A stretch of 64,000 bases of DNA from Pseudomonas fluorescens (GCF_001648775.1 NZ_LVEJ01000021.1:1-64000); one strand, 5' to 3'. Positions 7,925-16,437 are shown, counted from the stretch's first letter. Translations and numbers: made by a program. The notes: generated from the sequence alone by a model not told the origin.

Positions 7925-7964
7925 TTGACGGTTATCTTTTAAGTTGTACGATGACCTACAACTT
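7925..7964 (+). promoter_or_regulatory. Promoter and operator 2 of the galactarate/glucarate operon
   Basis: TTGACG (7925-7930) and TACGAT (7947-7952) form a -35/-10 pair with 16-bp spacing. The -10 lies inside a perfect inverted repeat, AAGTTGTA (7941-7948) and TACAACTT (7957-7964) with an 8-bp spacer. A repressor bound there would block the promoter. A further small inverted repeat (TTCAGC/GCTGAA, 7963-7978) follows immediately. The start codon of kdgD is at 8021. Confidence 0.55.
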
Positions 7965-8020
7965 CAGCGAGTGCTGAACGATCAACTCACAAAAAACGTT
8001 GCTACCAGGGTGTTCGAATA

Positions 8021-8932
8021 ATGAATCCACAAGAACTGAAGTCCATCCTCTCTGCCGGCCTGCTGTCTTTCCCGGTGACCGATTTCAACGCGCAGGGCGA
8101 TTTCAACCGCGCGGGCTACATCAAACGCCTGGAATGGCTGGCCCCGTATGGCGCTTCAGCCTTGTTCGCCGCCGGTGGCACCGGTGAGTTCTTCTCCCTC
8201 GCCGCCAGCGAATACTCGGAAATCATCAAGACTGCCGTCGACACCTGTGAAACCAGCGTGCCGATCCTCGCCGGTGTCGGTGGTTCTACCCGTCAGGCCA
8301 TCGAATACGCTCAAGAAGCCGAGCGTCTGGGCGCCAAAGGCCTGTTGCTGCTGCCGCACTACCTGACCGAAGCGAGCCAGGACGGTGTTGCTGCTCACGT
8401 TGAAGCGGTGTGTAAATCGGTCAACATCGGCGTGGTCGTTTACAACCGCAACGTTTGCCGCTTGACCGCGCCGCTGCTGGAACGTCTGGCCGAGCGCTGC
8501 CCGAACCTGATCGGTTACAAGGACGGTCTGGGCGATATCGAGTTGATGGTGTCGATCCGTCGCCGCCTCGGTGATCGCTTCAGCTACCTCGGTGGTTTGC
8601 CGACCGCCGAAGTCTACGCCGCCGCCTACAAGGCGCTGGGCGTGCCTGTTTACTCGTCGGCAGTGTTCAACTTCATCCCGAAAACCGCGATGGACTTCTA
8701 CCACGCGATCGCCCGCGAAGATCACGCCACCGTCGGCAAGATCATCGACGACTTCTTCCTGCCGTACCTCGACATCCGCAACCGCAAGGCCGGTTACGCC
8801 GTGAGCATCGTCAAGGCAGGCGCGAAAATCGCCGGCTATGACGCAGGCCCGGTGCGCGCGCCGCTGACCGATCTGACTGGCGAAGAGTACGAAATGCTCG
8901 CTGCGCTGATCGACAAGCAAGGTGCGCAGTAA
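8021..8932 (+). CDS. kdgD: 5-dehydro-4-deoxyglucarate dehydratase
   Basis: A 303-residue member of the DapA/NAL aldolase family. It converts 5-dehydro-4-deoxy-D-glucarate to 2,5-dioxopentanoate (alpha-ketoglutarate semialdehyde) with loss of water and CO2. The TIM-barrel landmarks are GGTGEFFSL (52-60), Tyr141 in VVYNRN and the Schiff-base Lys167 in IGYKDGLGD. Length and motifs match KdgD rather than dihydrodipicolinate synthase. It is the first gene of the galactarate/glucarate operon and precedes the dehydrogenase that uses its product. An intercistronic hairpin with a T-tract follows. Confidence 0.93.
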   Translation: MNPQELKSILSAGLLSFPVTDFNAQGDFNRAGYIKRLEWLAPYGASALFAAGGTGEFFSLAASEYSEIIKTAVDTCETSVPILAGVGGSTRQAIEYAQEAERLGAKGLLLLPHYLTEASQDGVAAHVEAVCKSVNIGVVVYNRNVCRLTAPLLERLAERCPNLIGYKDGLGDIELMVSIRRRLGDRFSYLGGLPTAEVYAAAYKALGVPVYSSAVFNFIPKTAMDFYHAIAREDHATVGKIIDDFFLPYLDIRNRKAGYAVSIVKAGAKIAGYDAGPVRAPLTDLTGEEYEMLAALIDKQGAQ

Positions 8933-8949
8933 CACCCGACAAAAACGCG

Positions 8950-8974
8950 GCCGCTGAGTAATCAGCGGCTTTTT
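8950..8974 (+). terminator. Intercistronic terminator-like hairpin after kdgD
   Basis: An 8-bp perfect stem GCCGCTGA/TCAGCGGC (8950-8957, 8962-8969) with GTAA loop is followed by five T residues. It sits inside an apparent operon, 33 bp before the next start codon, so it may attenuate the downstream genes. Confidence 0.65.
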
Positions 8975-9007
8975 GCGTAAAGGCTTTTAGTTTTGAGGGC
9001 TGCCCCT

Positions 9008-10453
9008 GTGACAAATGCAAAACGTTACGACAACTACATCAACGGCGAATGGGTTGCCGCTGCCGATTACTCGGCCAACATCAACCCGTCGGAACTGAGC
9101 GACACCATCGGCGATTACGCCAAGGCTGACCTGACTCAGGTTCACGCCGCCATCGACGCCGCCCGCGCTGCGTTCCCGGCGTATTCGACTTCGGGCATTC
9201 AGGCCCGTCATGATTCGCTGGATAAAGTCGGCACTGAGATTCTGGCCCGTCGCGAAGAACTCGGCACCTTGCTGGCGCGCGAAGAGGGCAAGACCTTGCC
9301 CGAAGCCATCGGCGAAGTGACCCGCGCCGGCAACATCTTCAAGTTCTTCGCCGGTGAATGCCTGCGCCTGTCCGGCGACTACGTGCCGTCGGTGCGCCCG
9401 GGCGTCAATGTTGAAGTGACTCGCGAAGCACTGGGTGTGGTCGGTCTGATCACCCCGTGGAACTTCCCGATCGCGATTCCGGCGTGGAAAATTGCCCCGG
9501 CCCTTGCCTACGGTAACTGCGTGGTGTTGAAGCCGGCCGATCTGGTGCCGGGTTGCGCTTGGGCTCTGGCGGAAATCATCTCCCGCGCAGGCTTCCCGGC
9601 CGGTGTGTTCAATCTGGTGATGGGCAGCGGTCGCGTGGTTGGCGATGCGTTGGTGCAGAGCCCGAAAGTCGATGGCATCAGCTTCACCGGTTCGGTCGGC
9701 GTTGGCCGGCAGATCGCGGTCAGCTGCGTTTCGCGCCAGGCCAAGGTGCAGCTGGAAATGGGCGGCAAGAACCCGCAGATCATTCTCGACGACGCCGACC
9801 TCAAGCAAGCGGTCGAGCTGTCGGTACAGAGCGCGTTCTACTCCACCGGTCAGCGTTGCACCGCGTCGAGTCGTTTGATCGTCACTGCCGGTATTCACGA
9901 CAAATTCGTTGAGGCCATGGCCGAGCGCATGAAGTCGATCAAGGTCGGCCACGCCCTGAAATCCGGCACCGACATCGGTCCAGTGGTTTCCCAGGCGCAG
10001 CTGGAACAGGACATGAAGTACATCGACATCGGCCAGTCCGAAGGTGCGCGTCTGGTCAGCGGTGGCGGTCTGGTGACGTGCGATACCGAAGGCTACTTCC
10101 TCGCGCCAACGCTGTTTGCCGACAGTGAAGCGTCGATGCGCATCAGCCGTGAAGAGATCTTCGGGCCGGTGGCCAACATCGTTCGCGTGGCCGATTACGA
10201 CGCGGCGCTGGCGATGGCCAACGACACCGAGTTCGGTCTGTCGGCGGGTATTGCGACCACCTCGCTGAAGTACGCCAACCACTTCAAGCGTCACTCGCAG
10301 GCCGGGATGGTGATGGTCAACTTGCCGACCGCTGGCGTCGATTACCACGTTCCGTTCGGTGGCCGTAAGGGTTCATCCTATGGCTCACGTGAGCAAGGCC
10401 GCTATGCGCAAGAGTTCTACACGGTCGTGAAGACCAGCTACATCGGTTCCTGA
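9008..10453 (+). CDS. 2,5-dioxopentanoate (alpha-ketoglutaric semialdehyde) dehydrogenase
   Basis: A 481-residue aldehyde dehydrogenase with the NAD(P)-binding and catalytic motifs of the superfamily: PWNFPIAIPAWK, GSVGVGRQIA, the general-base Glu in LEMGGKNPQI, and the nucleophile in GQRCTASSRL (about residue 285). Directly following kdgD, it most likely oxidises 2,5-dioxopentanoate to 2-oxoglutarate, which enters the TCA cycle. The start is probably GTG 9008 with GAGGG upstream, giving the usual N-terminus MTNAKRYDNYINGEW; the TTG at 8993 is a less likely alternative. Confidence 0.88.
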   Translation: MTNAKRYDNYINGEWVAAADYSANINPSELSDTIGDYAKADLTQVHAAIDAARAAFPAYSTSGIQARHDSLDKVGTEILARREELGTLLAREEGKTLPEAIGEVTRAGNIFKFFAGECLRLSGDYVPSVRPGVNVEVTREALGVVGLITPWNFPIAIPAWKIAPALAYGNCVVLKPADLVPGCAWALAEIISRAGFPAGVFNLVMGSGRVVGDALVQSPKVDGISFTGSVGVGRQIAVSCVSRQAKVQLEMGGKNPQIILDDADLKQAVELSVQSAFYSTGQRCTASSRLIVTAGIHDKFVEAMAERMKSIKVGHALKSGTDIGPVVSQAQLEQDMKYIDIGQSEGARLVSGGGLVTCDTEGYFLAPTLFADSEASMRISREEIFGPVANIVRVADYDAALAMANDTEFGLSAGIATTSLKYANHFKRHSQAGMVMVNLPTAGVDYHVPFGGRKGSSYGSREQGRYAQEFYTVVKTSYIGS

Positions 10454-10468
10454 TCCATGCAAAACCTG

Positions 10469-10497
10469 TAGGAGCTGGCCTGCCAGCTCCTGCAGAA
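10469..10497. repeat. Short palindromic repeat (GTAGGAGCTGGC type)
   Basis: TGTAGGAGCTGGC and GCCAGCTCCTGCAG form a compact hairpin of a different REP family from the GTGGGAGCGAGC doublets. It is located between the dehydrogenase and the transporter gene and could stabilise or trim the operon mRNA. Confidence 0.7.
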
Positions 10498-10549
10498 GAC
10501 CAAAGAAGATTCACCCGCGCATAAAAATAATCAGTGGGAGTACATCTAC

Positions 10550-11914
10550 ATGCAATCGTCCAAGCCGACTCACGTCCGCTATTTGATCCTGCTCATGCTG
10601 TTTCTGGTGACCACGATCAACTACGCCGACCGCGCCACGATCGCCATCGCCGGCTCCAGCCTGCAAAAAGATCTGGGCATCGACGCGGTCACCCTCGGCT
10701 ATATCTTCTCCGCATTCGGTTGGGCCTACGTGGCCGGGCAAATTCCCGGTGGCTGGCTGCTCGATCGCTTCGGCTCGAAAAAAGTCTATGCCCTGAGCAT
10801 TTTCACCTGGTCGCTGTTCACCGTGCTGCAAGGCTTCGTCGGTGAGTTCGGCATGTCCACCGCCATCGTTGCGCTGTTCATGCTGCGCTTTCTGGTCGGC
10901 CTCGCTGAAGCGCCGTCGTTCCCCGGTAACGCGCGCATCGTTGCGGCGTGGTTCCCCACCGCTGAGCGCGGTACCGCCTCGGCGATCTTCAACTCGGCGC
11001 AATACTTTGCCACCGTGCTGTTCGCACCGCTGATGGGCTGGATCGTTTACTCCTTTGGCTGGGAGCACGTGTTCATCGTCATGGGCCTGTTCGGCATCGT
11101 CTTTTCGGGCATCTGGTTGAAGGTTATCCACAGCCCGCGCCAACACCCGATGGCCAACGAAGCCGAAGTGCAGTTCATCGCCGACAACGGCGGCATGGTC
11201 GACATGGACGTCAAGCAAGGCAAAAAGGCTGATGGCCCGAAATGGGATTACATCCGTCAGTTGCTGACCAACCGCATGATGCTTGGTGTGTATCTGGGTC
11301 AATACTGCATTAACGGCATCACCTATTTCTTCCTGACATGGTTCCCGGTGTATCTGGTGCAAGAGCGTGGCATGACCATTCTCAAGGCCGGTTTCATTGC
11401 CTCGTTGCCGGCGATCTGCGGCTTTATCGGCGGTGTGCTGGGCGGGGTGATTTCCGATTACCTGCTGCGCAAGGGCCACTCGCTGACCTTCGCCCGCAAA
11501 GCGCCGATCATCGCCGGCCTGCTGGTGTCGAGCAGCATCGTCGCCTGCAACTATGTTGATGTGGAGTGGATGGTCGTTGGCTTCATGGCCCTGGCCTTCT
11601 TCGGCAAAGGCGTTGGCGCGCTGGGTTGGGCGGTGGTCTCCGACACCTCGCCAAAACAGATCGCCGGTCTGAGCGGTGGCCTGTTCAACACCTTCGGCAA
11701 CATCGCTTCGATTACCACGCCGATCGTGATTGGCTACATCATCAGCTCCACTGGCTCGTTCAAATGGGCACTGGTGTTCGTCGGTGCCAACGCACTGGTC
11801 GCGGTGTTCAGCTATCTGGTCATCGTCGGCCCGATCAAACGTGTGGTACTCAAAGAGCCGCCAACCAACGGCGGTACTGAAGCCACCGGTAAATTGTCTC
11901 AAGCGCATTCCTGA
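10550..11914 (+). CDS. MFS transporter, probable galactarate/glucarate symporter
   Basis: A 454-residue major facilitator protein of the anion:cation symporter (GudP/GarP-like) type with about 12 transmembrane helices. Characteristic parts are TTINYADRATIAIAG in helix 1, the GWAYVAGQIPGGWLLDRFGSK loop between helices 2 and 3, and RFLVGLAEAPSFPGNARI after helix 4. A soluble central loop lies around residues 205-240. Its place between the dehydrogenase and garD indicates uptake of galactarate and/or glucarate across the inner membrane. ATG 10550 follows TGGGAG. Confidence 0.88.
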   Translation: MQSSKPTHVRYLILLMLFLVTTINYADRATIAIAGSSLQKDLGIDAVTLGYIFSAFGWAYVAGQIPGGWLLDRFGSKKVYALSIFTWSLFTVLQGFVGEFGMSTAIVALFMLRFLVGLAEAPSFPGNARIVAAWFPTAERGTASAIFNSAQYFATVLFAPLMGWIVYSFGWEHVFIVMGLFGIVFSGIWLKVIHSPRQHPMANEAEVQFIADNGGMVDMDVKQGKKADGPKWDYIRQLLTNRMMLGVYLGQYCINGITYFFLTWFPVYLVQERGMTILKAGFIASLPAICGFIGGVLGGVISDYLLRKGHSLTFARKAPIIAGLLVSSSIVACNYVDVEWMVVGFMALAFFGKGVGALGWAVVSDTSPKQIAGLSGGLFNTFGNIASITTPIVIGYIISSTGSFKWALVFVGANALVAVFSYLVIVGPIKRVVLKEPPTNGGTEATGKLSQAHS

Positions 11915-11925
11915 GGAGCGGCGTC

Positions 11926-13479
11926 ATGCAGTTGATTGAACATTCCGACTCGCCGCGCTACATCCGCCTGCACGAGCGGGACAACGTAGTGGTAGTGGTC
12001 AACGATCAGGGCGTGCCGGCCGGCACTGAATTCGCCGATGGCCTGGTGACGCTGGATTTCGTCCCGCAGAGCCACAAGGTCACCCTCGAAGACATTCCCG
12101 AAGGCGGCCAGGTGATTCGTTACGGTCAGGTGATTGGCTACGCGTTGCAGCCGATCCGCCGTGGCAGTTGGGTCAAGGAAGATCAACTGCGCATGCCGAC
12201 CGCGCCGCCGCTGGACAGCTTGCCGCTGTCCACCGAGGTGCCGGACGCGCAGGCTCCGCTGGAAGGTTTCACCTTCGAGGGTTATCGCAACGCCGACGGC
12301 ACCGTCGGCACGCGCAATATTCTCGGCATCACCACCACCGTGCAGTGCGTCACCGGTGTGCTTGATCACGCGGTAAAACGCATCAAGGACGAGCTGCTGC
12401 CGAAGTACCCGCACGTCGATGACGTGGTCGCGCTGACCCACAGTTACGGCTGCGGCGTGGCGATTACCGCCACCGACGCCTACATCCCGATTCGCACCGT
12501 GCGCAATCTGGCGCGCAACCCGAACCTCGGCGGTGAAGCGTTGGTCATCAGCCTGGGCTGCGAGAAATTGCAGGCCGGGCAGGTGATGCACGAGGACGAT
12601 GCGTCGGTGGATCTCAGCGATCCGTGGCTGTATCGCTTGCAGGACTCCAGTCACGGCTTCACCGAGATGATCGAGCAGATCATGGAACTGGCTGAAGTGC
12701 GCCTGAAGAAACTCGACCAGCGCCGCCGCGAAACCGTGCCGGCGTCCGAGCTGATTCTCGGCATGCAATGCGGCGGCAGTGATGCGTTTTCCGGGATCAC
12801 CGCCAACCCGGCGTTGGGTTATGCCTCGGACTTGTTATTGCGTGCGGGGGCGACGGTGATGTTTTCCGAAGTCACCGAAGTGCGCGATGCGATTTATTTG
12901 CTGACCTCCCGCGCGCAGACCAAAACGGTGGCCGAAGAACTGGTGCGCGAAATGGACTGGTACGACCGTTATCTGGCCAAGGGCGAAGCGGATCGCAGCG
13001 CCAACACCACGCCGGGCAACAAGAAGGGCGGGCTGTCGAACATTGTCGAGAAGTCGCTGGGCTCTATCGTCAAGTCCGGCAGCAGCGCGATCAATGGCGT
13101 ACTCGGCCCGGGTGAGCGTTTCAAGCACAAAGGTTTGATTTTCTGTGCGACGCCGGCGAGTGACTTTGTCTGCGGCACGTTGCAGTTGGCGGCGGGGATT
13201 AATTTGCATGTGTTCACTACCGGGCGTGGCACGCCATACGGTTTGGCGATGGCGCCGGTGGTGAAGGTTTCGACGCGTACGGAGCTGGCGCAGCGTTGGC
13301 CGGATTTGATCGATATCGATGCCGGTCGGATCGCGACCGGGCGCGCGACGATTGAGGAGTTGGGTTGGGAGCTGTTCCACTATTACCTGGATGTTGCGAG
13401 CGGCAGACAGCAGACGTGGGCTGAGAAGCACAAGCTGCATAACGACATTACGTTGTTCAACCCGGCGCCGATTACCTGA
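11926..13479 (+). CDS. garD: Galactarate dehydratase
   Basis: A 517-residue UxaA-family dehydratase that removes water from galactarate to give 5-dehydro-4-deoxy-D-glucarate, the KdgD substrate. The N-terminal SAF-like domain (about 1-80) precedes the catalytic region with ECF-like motifs GYRNADGTVGTRN, THSYGCGVA, SLGCEKLQAGQ and GMQCGGSDAFSG, where Cys and acidic residues bind the metal. Length agrees with GarD. The start lies 11 bp after the transporter gene with GGAG upstream. No gudD-like glucarate dehydratase is present in the window. Confidence 0.92.
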   Translation: MQLIEHSDSPRYIRLHERDNVVVVVNDQGVPAGTEFADGLVTLDFVPQSHKVTLEDIPEGGQVIRYGQVIGYALQPIRRGSWVKEDQLRMPTAPPLDSLPLSTEVPDAQAPLEGFTFEGYRNADGTVGTRNILGITTTVQCVTGVLDHAVKRIKDELLPKYPHVDDVVALTHSYGCGVAITATDAYIPIRTVRNLARNPNLGGEALVISLGCEKLQAGQVMHEDDASVDLSDPWLYRLQDSSHGFTEMIEQIMELAEVRLKKLDQRRRETVPASELILGMQCGGSDAFSGITANPALGYASDLLLRAGATVMFSEVTEVRDAIYLLTSRAQTKTVAEELVREMDWYDRYLAKGEADRSANTTPGNKKGGLSNIVEKSLGSIVKSGSSAINGVLGPGERFKHKGLIFCATPASDFVCGTLQLAAGINLHVFTTGRGTPYGLAMAPVVKVSTRTELAQRWPDLIDIDAGRIATGRATIEELGWELFHYYLDVASGRQQTWAEKHKLHNDITLFNPAPIT

Positions 13480-13505
13480 TGGTTTTGGGGGTAGGTCAAA
13501 AGCTA

Positions 13506-13843
13506 CCCTCACCCCAGCCCTCTCCCGGAGGGAGAGGGGGCCGACCGAGTTGTCTTGCGCAATACATCGACCTGAAATACCGAGTTGATTATGGACTCGA
13601 CACGCAGTTGTGGATTCAGCAAAGTCATTTCAGGTCGGTGAAATTATTGAATATCCCGCGGTCAGTCCCCTCTCCCTCGGGGAGAGGGCTAGGGTGAGGG
13701 GGCGACCGAATTGACTTGCGCTATACATCGACCTGACAAATCGGGTCGATTATGGATTCAGCGAAGTCATTTCAGGTCGGTGGATTTCTGCAATATCCCC
13801 TGATCGGTTCCCTCTCCCTTTGGGAGAGGGCTAGGGTGAGGGG
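13506..13843 (+). repeat. Composite palindromic repeat element, tandem copies 2 and 3
   Basis: Three palindromic arms (about 13506-13540, 13665-13702, 13806-13843) delimit two units that share the middle arm. The interiors are close relatives: both have ATACATCGACCTGA, GATTATGGA, AGTCATTTCAGGTCGGTG and CAATATCCC or GAATATCCC. Unit 1 has about 20 bp extra after GATTATGGA. In unit 1, CGACCTGAAAT (from about 13568) and ATTTCAGGTCG (to about 13637) are themselves an inverted repeat. This fills the 414-bp gap between garD and the next gene; nothing else is visible there. Confidence 0.85.
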
Positions 13844-13893
13844 CTTTTGCTTTATCATTGTCCCCTAACGACGCTCACCCAAGGCTCCCCGGC

Positions 13894-14835
13894 ATGCTGG
13901 CAATTTTTCTCGAAACCCTGAACATCACCGCGCCGGTGTTTGCCATGCTGTTTCTCGGTGTGTTGCTCAAGCGCATCGACTGGATCAACGACAACTTCAT
14001 CCACACCGCCTCGTCGCTGGTGTTCAACGTGACCATGCCGGCGCTGCTGTTTCTCGGCATTCTGCACGCCGACCTTCATGCCGCACTGCAACCGGCGCTG
14101 CTGATCTACTTCGCTATCGCCACACTGGTCAGTTTTGCCCTGGCCTGGGGCTGGGCGATTTTCAAATGCCCGCGTGAAGATCGCGGTATCTACACCCAAG
14201 GCGCGTTTCGCGGCAACAACGGCGTGATCGGTCTGGCGCTGGCCGCGAGCATGTACGGCGATTACGGGATTTCCCTCGGGGCGATTCTCGCGGCGCTGGT
14301 GATCCTGTTTTACAACACGCTGTCGACCATTGTGCTGGCGGTGTACAGCCCGGTGATCAAGTCCGATCCGTGGAGCATCTGCAAAAGCGTGTTCAGCAAT
14401 CCGCTGATCATCAGCGTCATCGCGGCAGCGCCGTTTGCCTATTTCAAGATCGGTTTGCCGGGGTGGCTGGAAACCTCAGGTCAGTATCTGGCGCAGACCA
14501 CGTTGCCACTGGCGCTGATCTGCATCGGCGGTACGCTGTCCCTGGCAGCGTTGCGCAAGAGCGGCAACATGGCGCTCAGTTCGAGTCTGGTGAAGATGAT
14601 CGGTTTGCCGGTGCTGGCAACGCTGGGCGCATGGTTGTGGGGTTTTCGCGGCGCTGAGTTGGGGATTCTGTTTTTGTACTTCGGCAGCCCGACGGCGGCG
14701 GCGAGTTTTGTCATGGCGCGGGCGGCGCAGGGCAATCATGAACTGGCGGCGGCGATTATCGTGATGACCACGTTGATGGCGGCGGTGACCACCAATATCG
14801 GGATCTTTGTTTTGCAGTGGGGTGGGTGGATCTAG
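13894..14835 (+). CDS. AEC family transporter (auxin efflux carrier family)
   Basis: A 313-residue integral membrane protein with about ten helices in two halves, typical of the AEC/BART superfamily. The first helix region (LNITAPVFAMLFLGVLLKRI) is followed by the conserved VFNVTMPALLFLG, and the second half contains TLPLALICIGGTLSLAAL and FGSPTAAASFVMARA. Bacterial members move organic acids such as malonate or other small molecules; the substrate here is unknown. ATG 13894 places helix 1 at the N-terminus; the upstream in-frame extension lies in repeat sequence. Confidence 0.85.
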   Translation: MLAIFLETLNITAPVFAMLFLGVLLKRIDWINDNFIHTASSLVFNVTMPALLFLGILHADLHAALQPALLIYFAIATLVSFALAWGWAIFKCPREDRGIYTQGAFRGNNGVIGLALAASMYGDYGISLGAILAALVILFYNTLSTIVLAVYSPVIKSDPWSICKSVFSNPLIISVIAAAPFAYFKIGLPGWLETSGQYLAQTTLPLALICIGGTLSLAALRKSGNMALSSSLVKMIGLPVLATLGAWLWGFRGAELGILFLYFGSPTAAASFVMARAAQGNHELAAAIIVMTTLMAAVTTNIGIFVLQWGGWI

Positions 14836-14866
14836 CGTTAAATCTTGTGGTGTTGCTCAGGGCCTC

Positions 14867-14932
14867 TTCGCGAGCAGGCTCGCTCCCACATGTGAAATGC
14901 ATTCCAATGTGGGAGCGAGCCTGCTCGCGAAA
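14867..14932. repeat. REP doublet, short-spacer class
   Basis: TCGCGAGCAGGCTCGCTCCCAC and its inverse flank a spacer containing GTGAAATGCATTCCA, matching the spacers of the doublets at 1038 and 2039. It lies between convergent genes. Confidence 0.85.
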
Positions 14933-14952
14933 GCTGTTTCACGGGCGCTGAA

Positions 14953-15333
14953 TCACTCAGGCTTTTGGTAGGTATCGATCACTTCCTGCGCCGCACGAAA
15001 CGCATCAATCGCCGCTGGCACACCGGCATACACCGCGCAATGCAGCAATGCCTCGCGAATCTCGTCCACCGTGCAGCCATTGTTCAGCGCACCGCGCACG
15101 TGGCCCTTCAACTCTTGCGGGCACTTCAACGCCGTCAGCGCCGCGAGGGTGATCAGACTGCGGGTCTTCAGCGGCAGACCTTCACGGTTCCACACACCGC
15201 CCCAGGCGTGTTCATTGACGAAATCCTGCAGCGGCTGAGTGAACTCGGTGGCGTTGCCCAGGGCGCGATCAACAAACGCATCGCCCATTACCTGGCGACG
15301 GACTTCTACCCCGGATTGCTTCGATTCGGTCAT
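14953..15333 (-). CDS. Carboxymuconolactone decarboxylase family protein (PcaC-like)
   Basis: A 126-residue all-helical protein of the CMD/AhpD superfamily, closest in length and layout to 4-carboxymuconolactone decarboxylase. Landmarks are the N-terminal GVEVRRQVMGDAFVDRAL, the central TRSLITLAALTALKCPQELKGH and the C-terminal EIREALLHCAVYAGVPAAIDA. No other beta-ketoadipate genes are nearby, so a catabolic role is uncertain and a redox or lactonase-like side function is possible. Its ATG overlaps the stop of the upstream antiporter gene by 4 nt, indicating co-translation. Confidence 0.82.
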   Translation of the reverse strand: MTESKQSGVEVRRQVMGDAFVDRALGNATEFTQPLQDFVNEHAWGGVWNREGLPLKTRSLITLAALTALKCPQELKGHVRGALNNGCTVDEIREALLHCAVYAGVPAAIDAFRAAQEVIDTYQKPE

Positions 15334-16430
15334 GGCGTGTCACTCTTGTGGTGTTGGCGGCGCCAGGCGCGGATCGACGTGAACAGCAGAAACGTCAACA
15401 GCGTCGGCAAGACGTAAAACAGCATCAGCCGCTCAAGCTTGCCAGCCAGCGGCATGCCGGTGGTGAACGACACCACGTGCAGCCCGTAAGCCAGGTACAA
15501 ACCGAGCAGCAACAAACCTTCGGCGCGGGTCACGCGGTAGCCGGAATAGAACACCGGCAGGCACAACGCGGCGACGCCGAGCATCACCGGCAGGTCGAAA
15601 TCCAGCGCATTCGGTGACACTGACAGCGGTGTCGGCGCGATCAGTGCGGTCAGGCCGAGCACCCCGAGCAGGTTGAACAGGTTGGCGCCGATCACGTTGC
15701 CGACAGCGATGTCGCGTTGCCCGCGCAAAGCCGCGATCAACGAGGTTGCCAGTTCTGGCAGCGAAGTACCGACAGCGACCACGGTCAGACCGATCACGCG
15801 TTCGGAGAATCCAAGGTCAGTGGCCACCACAACGGCGGCGCCTAGCAACAGATGCCCGGCAAACACCAGCATTGCCAGACCGATAACGATCATCAGCAGG
15901 CTGCCGAACCAGGAGGCCTGTGCTGCTTCAGGTTGTTGCGAATGCGGCCGCGCCGAATGCCGTGACTGGCGCAACAGCAAACCGAGATACAACGCCAGTG
16001 CGGCCAACAACAGGATGCCGTCAAAGCGACCGATCTCTTCATTCCAGGCCAGGACGAACACCAGCAGACTGGCACCGATCATCAGCGGAATGTCGAGCCG
16101 CACCAATTGCCGCGAGACGCGCAGAGGAATGATCAGCGCCGACAGGCCGAGGGTGACGAGGATATTGAAGATGCTACTGCCGACCACGCTGCCAACGGCA
16201 ATGTCCGGGTTGTGCGCCAGCGCGGCTTGCAGGCTGACGGCCATTTGCGGCGCACTGCTGCCGAGGGCGACGATGGTCAGACCGATGATCAATGGCCGCA
16301 CATGCAGACGCTCGGCCAGACGCACCGCCGCGCGCACCATCAATTCGGCACCGAAGATCAGCAGGCACAGGCCGGCGAGCAGTTCGATCACGCTGATCAG
16401 CGGTAAATCGGTCAGTCCGAAAATGGTCAG
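15330..16430 (-). CDS. Calcium/sodium antiporter (YrbG-like, CaCA family)
   Basis: About 366 residues forming two homologous halves of roughly five helices each. The alpha-repeat signatures are GLTIVALGSSAPQMAVSL with GSVVGSSIFNILVTLGL in the first half and GLTVVAVGTSLPELATSL with GNVIGANLFNLLGVLGL in the second. The family exchanges cations across the inner membrane. No ATG, GTG or TTG occurs near the expected N-terminus: CTG 16430 gives MTIFGLTDLPLI, ATT 16424 is better spaced from the GGAG at 16434-16437, and TTG 16493 would overlap the upstream gene by 56 nt. The stated start is therefore tentative. Confidence 0.82.
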   Translation of the reverse strand: MTIFGLTDLPLISVIELLAGLCLLIFGAELMVRAAVRLAERLHVRPLIIGLTIVALGSSAPQMAVSLQAALAHNPDIAVGSVVGSSIFNILVTLGLSALIIPLRVSRQLVRLDIPLMIGASLLVFVLAWNEEIGRFDGILLLAALALYLGLLLRQSRHSARPHSQQPEAAQASWFGSLLMIVIGLAMLVFAGHLLLGAAVVVATDLGFSERVIGLTVVAVGTSLPELATSLIAALRGQRDIAVGNVIGANLFNLLGVLGLTALIAPTPLSVSPNALDFDLPVMLGVAALCLPVFYSGYRVTRAEGLLLLGLYLAYGLHVVSFTTGMPLAGKLERLMLFYVLPTLLTFLLFTSIRAWRRQHHKSDTP

Positions 16431-16437
16431 CGCTCCA

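Noticed and set aside
8987..10511. Long minus-strand ORF opposite the aldehyde dehydrogenase
   Set aside because: Shadow frame; the plus strand carries a full-length enzyme with catalytic motifs.
13479..13697. ORFs over the tandem repeat after garD
   Set aside because: Repeat-derived peptides (PSPGGRGGRPSC); no ribosome binding site and no independent conservation visible.
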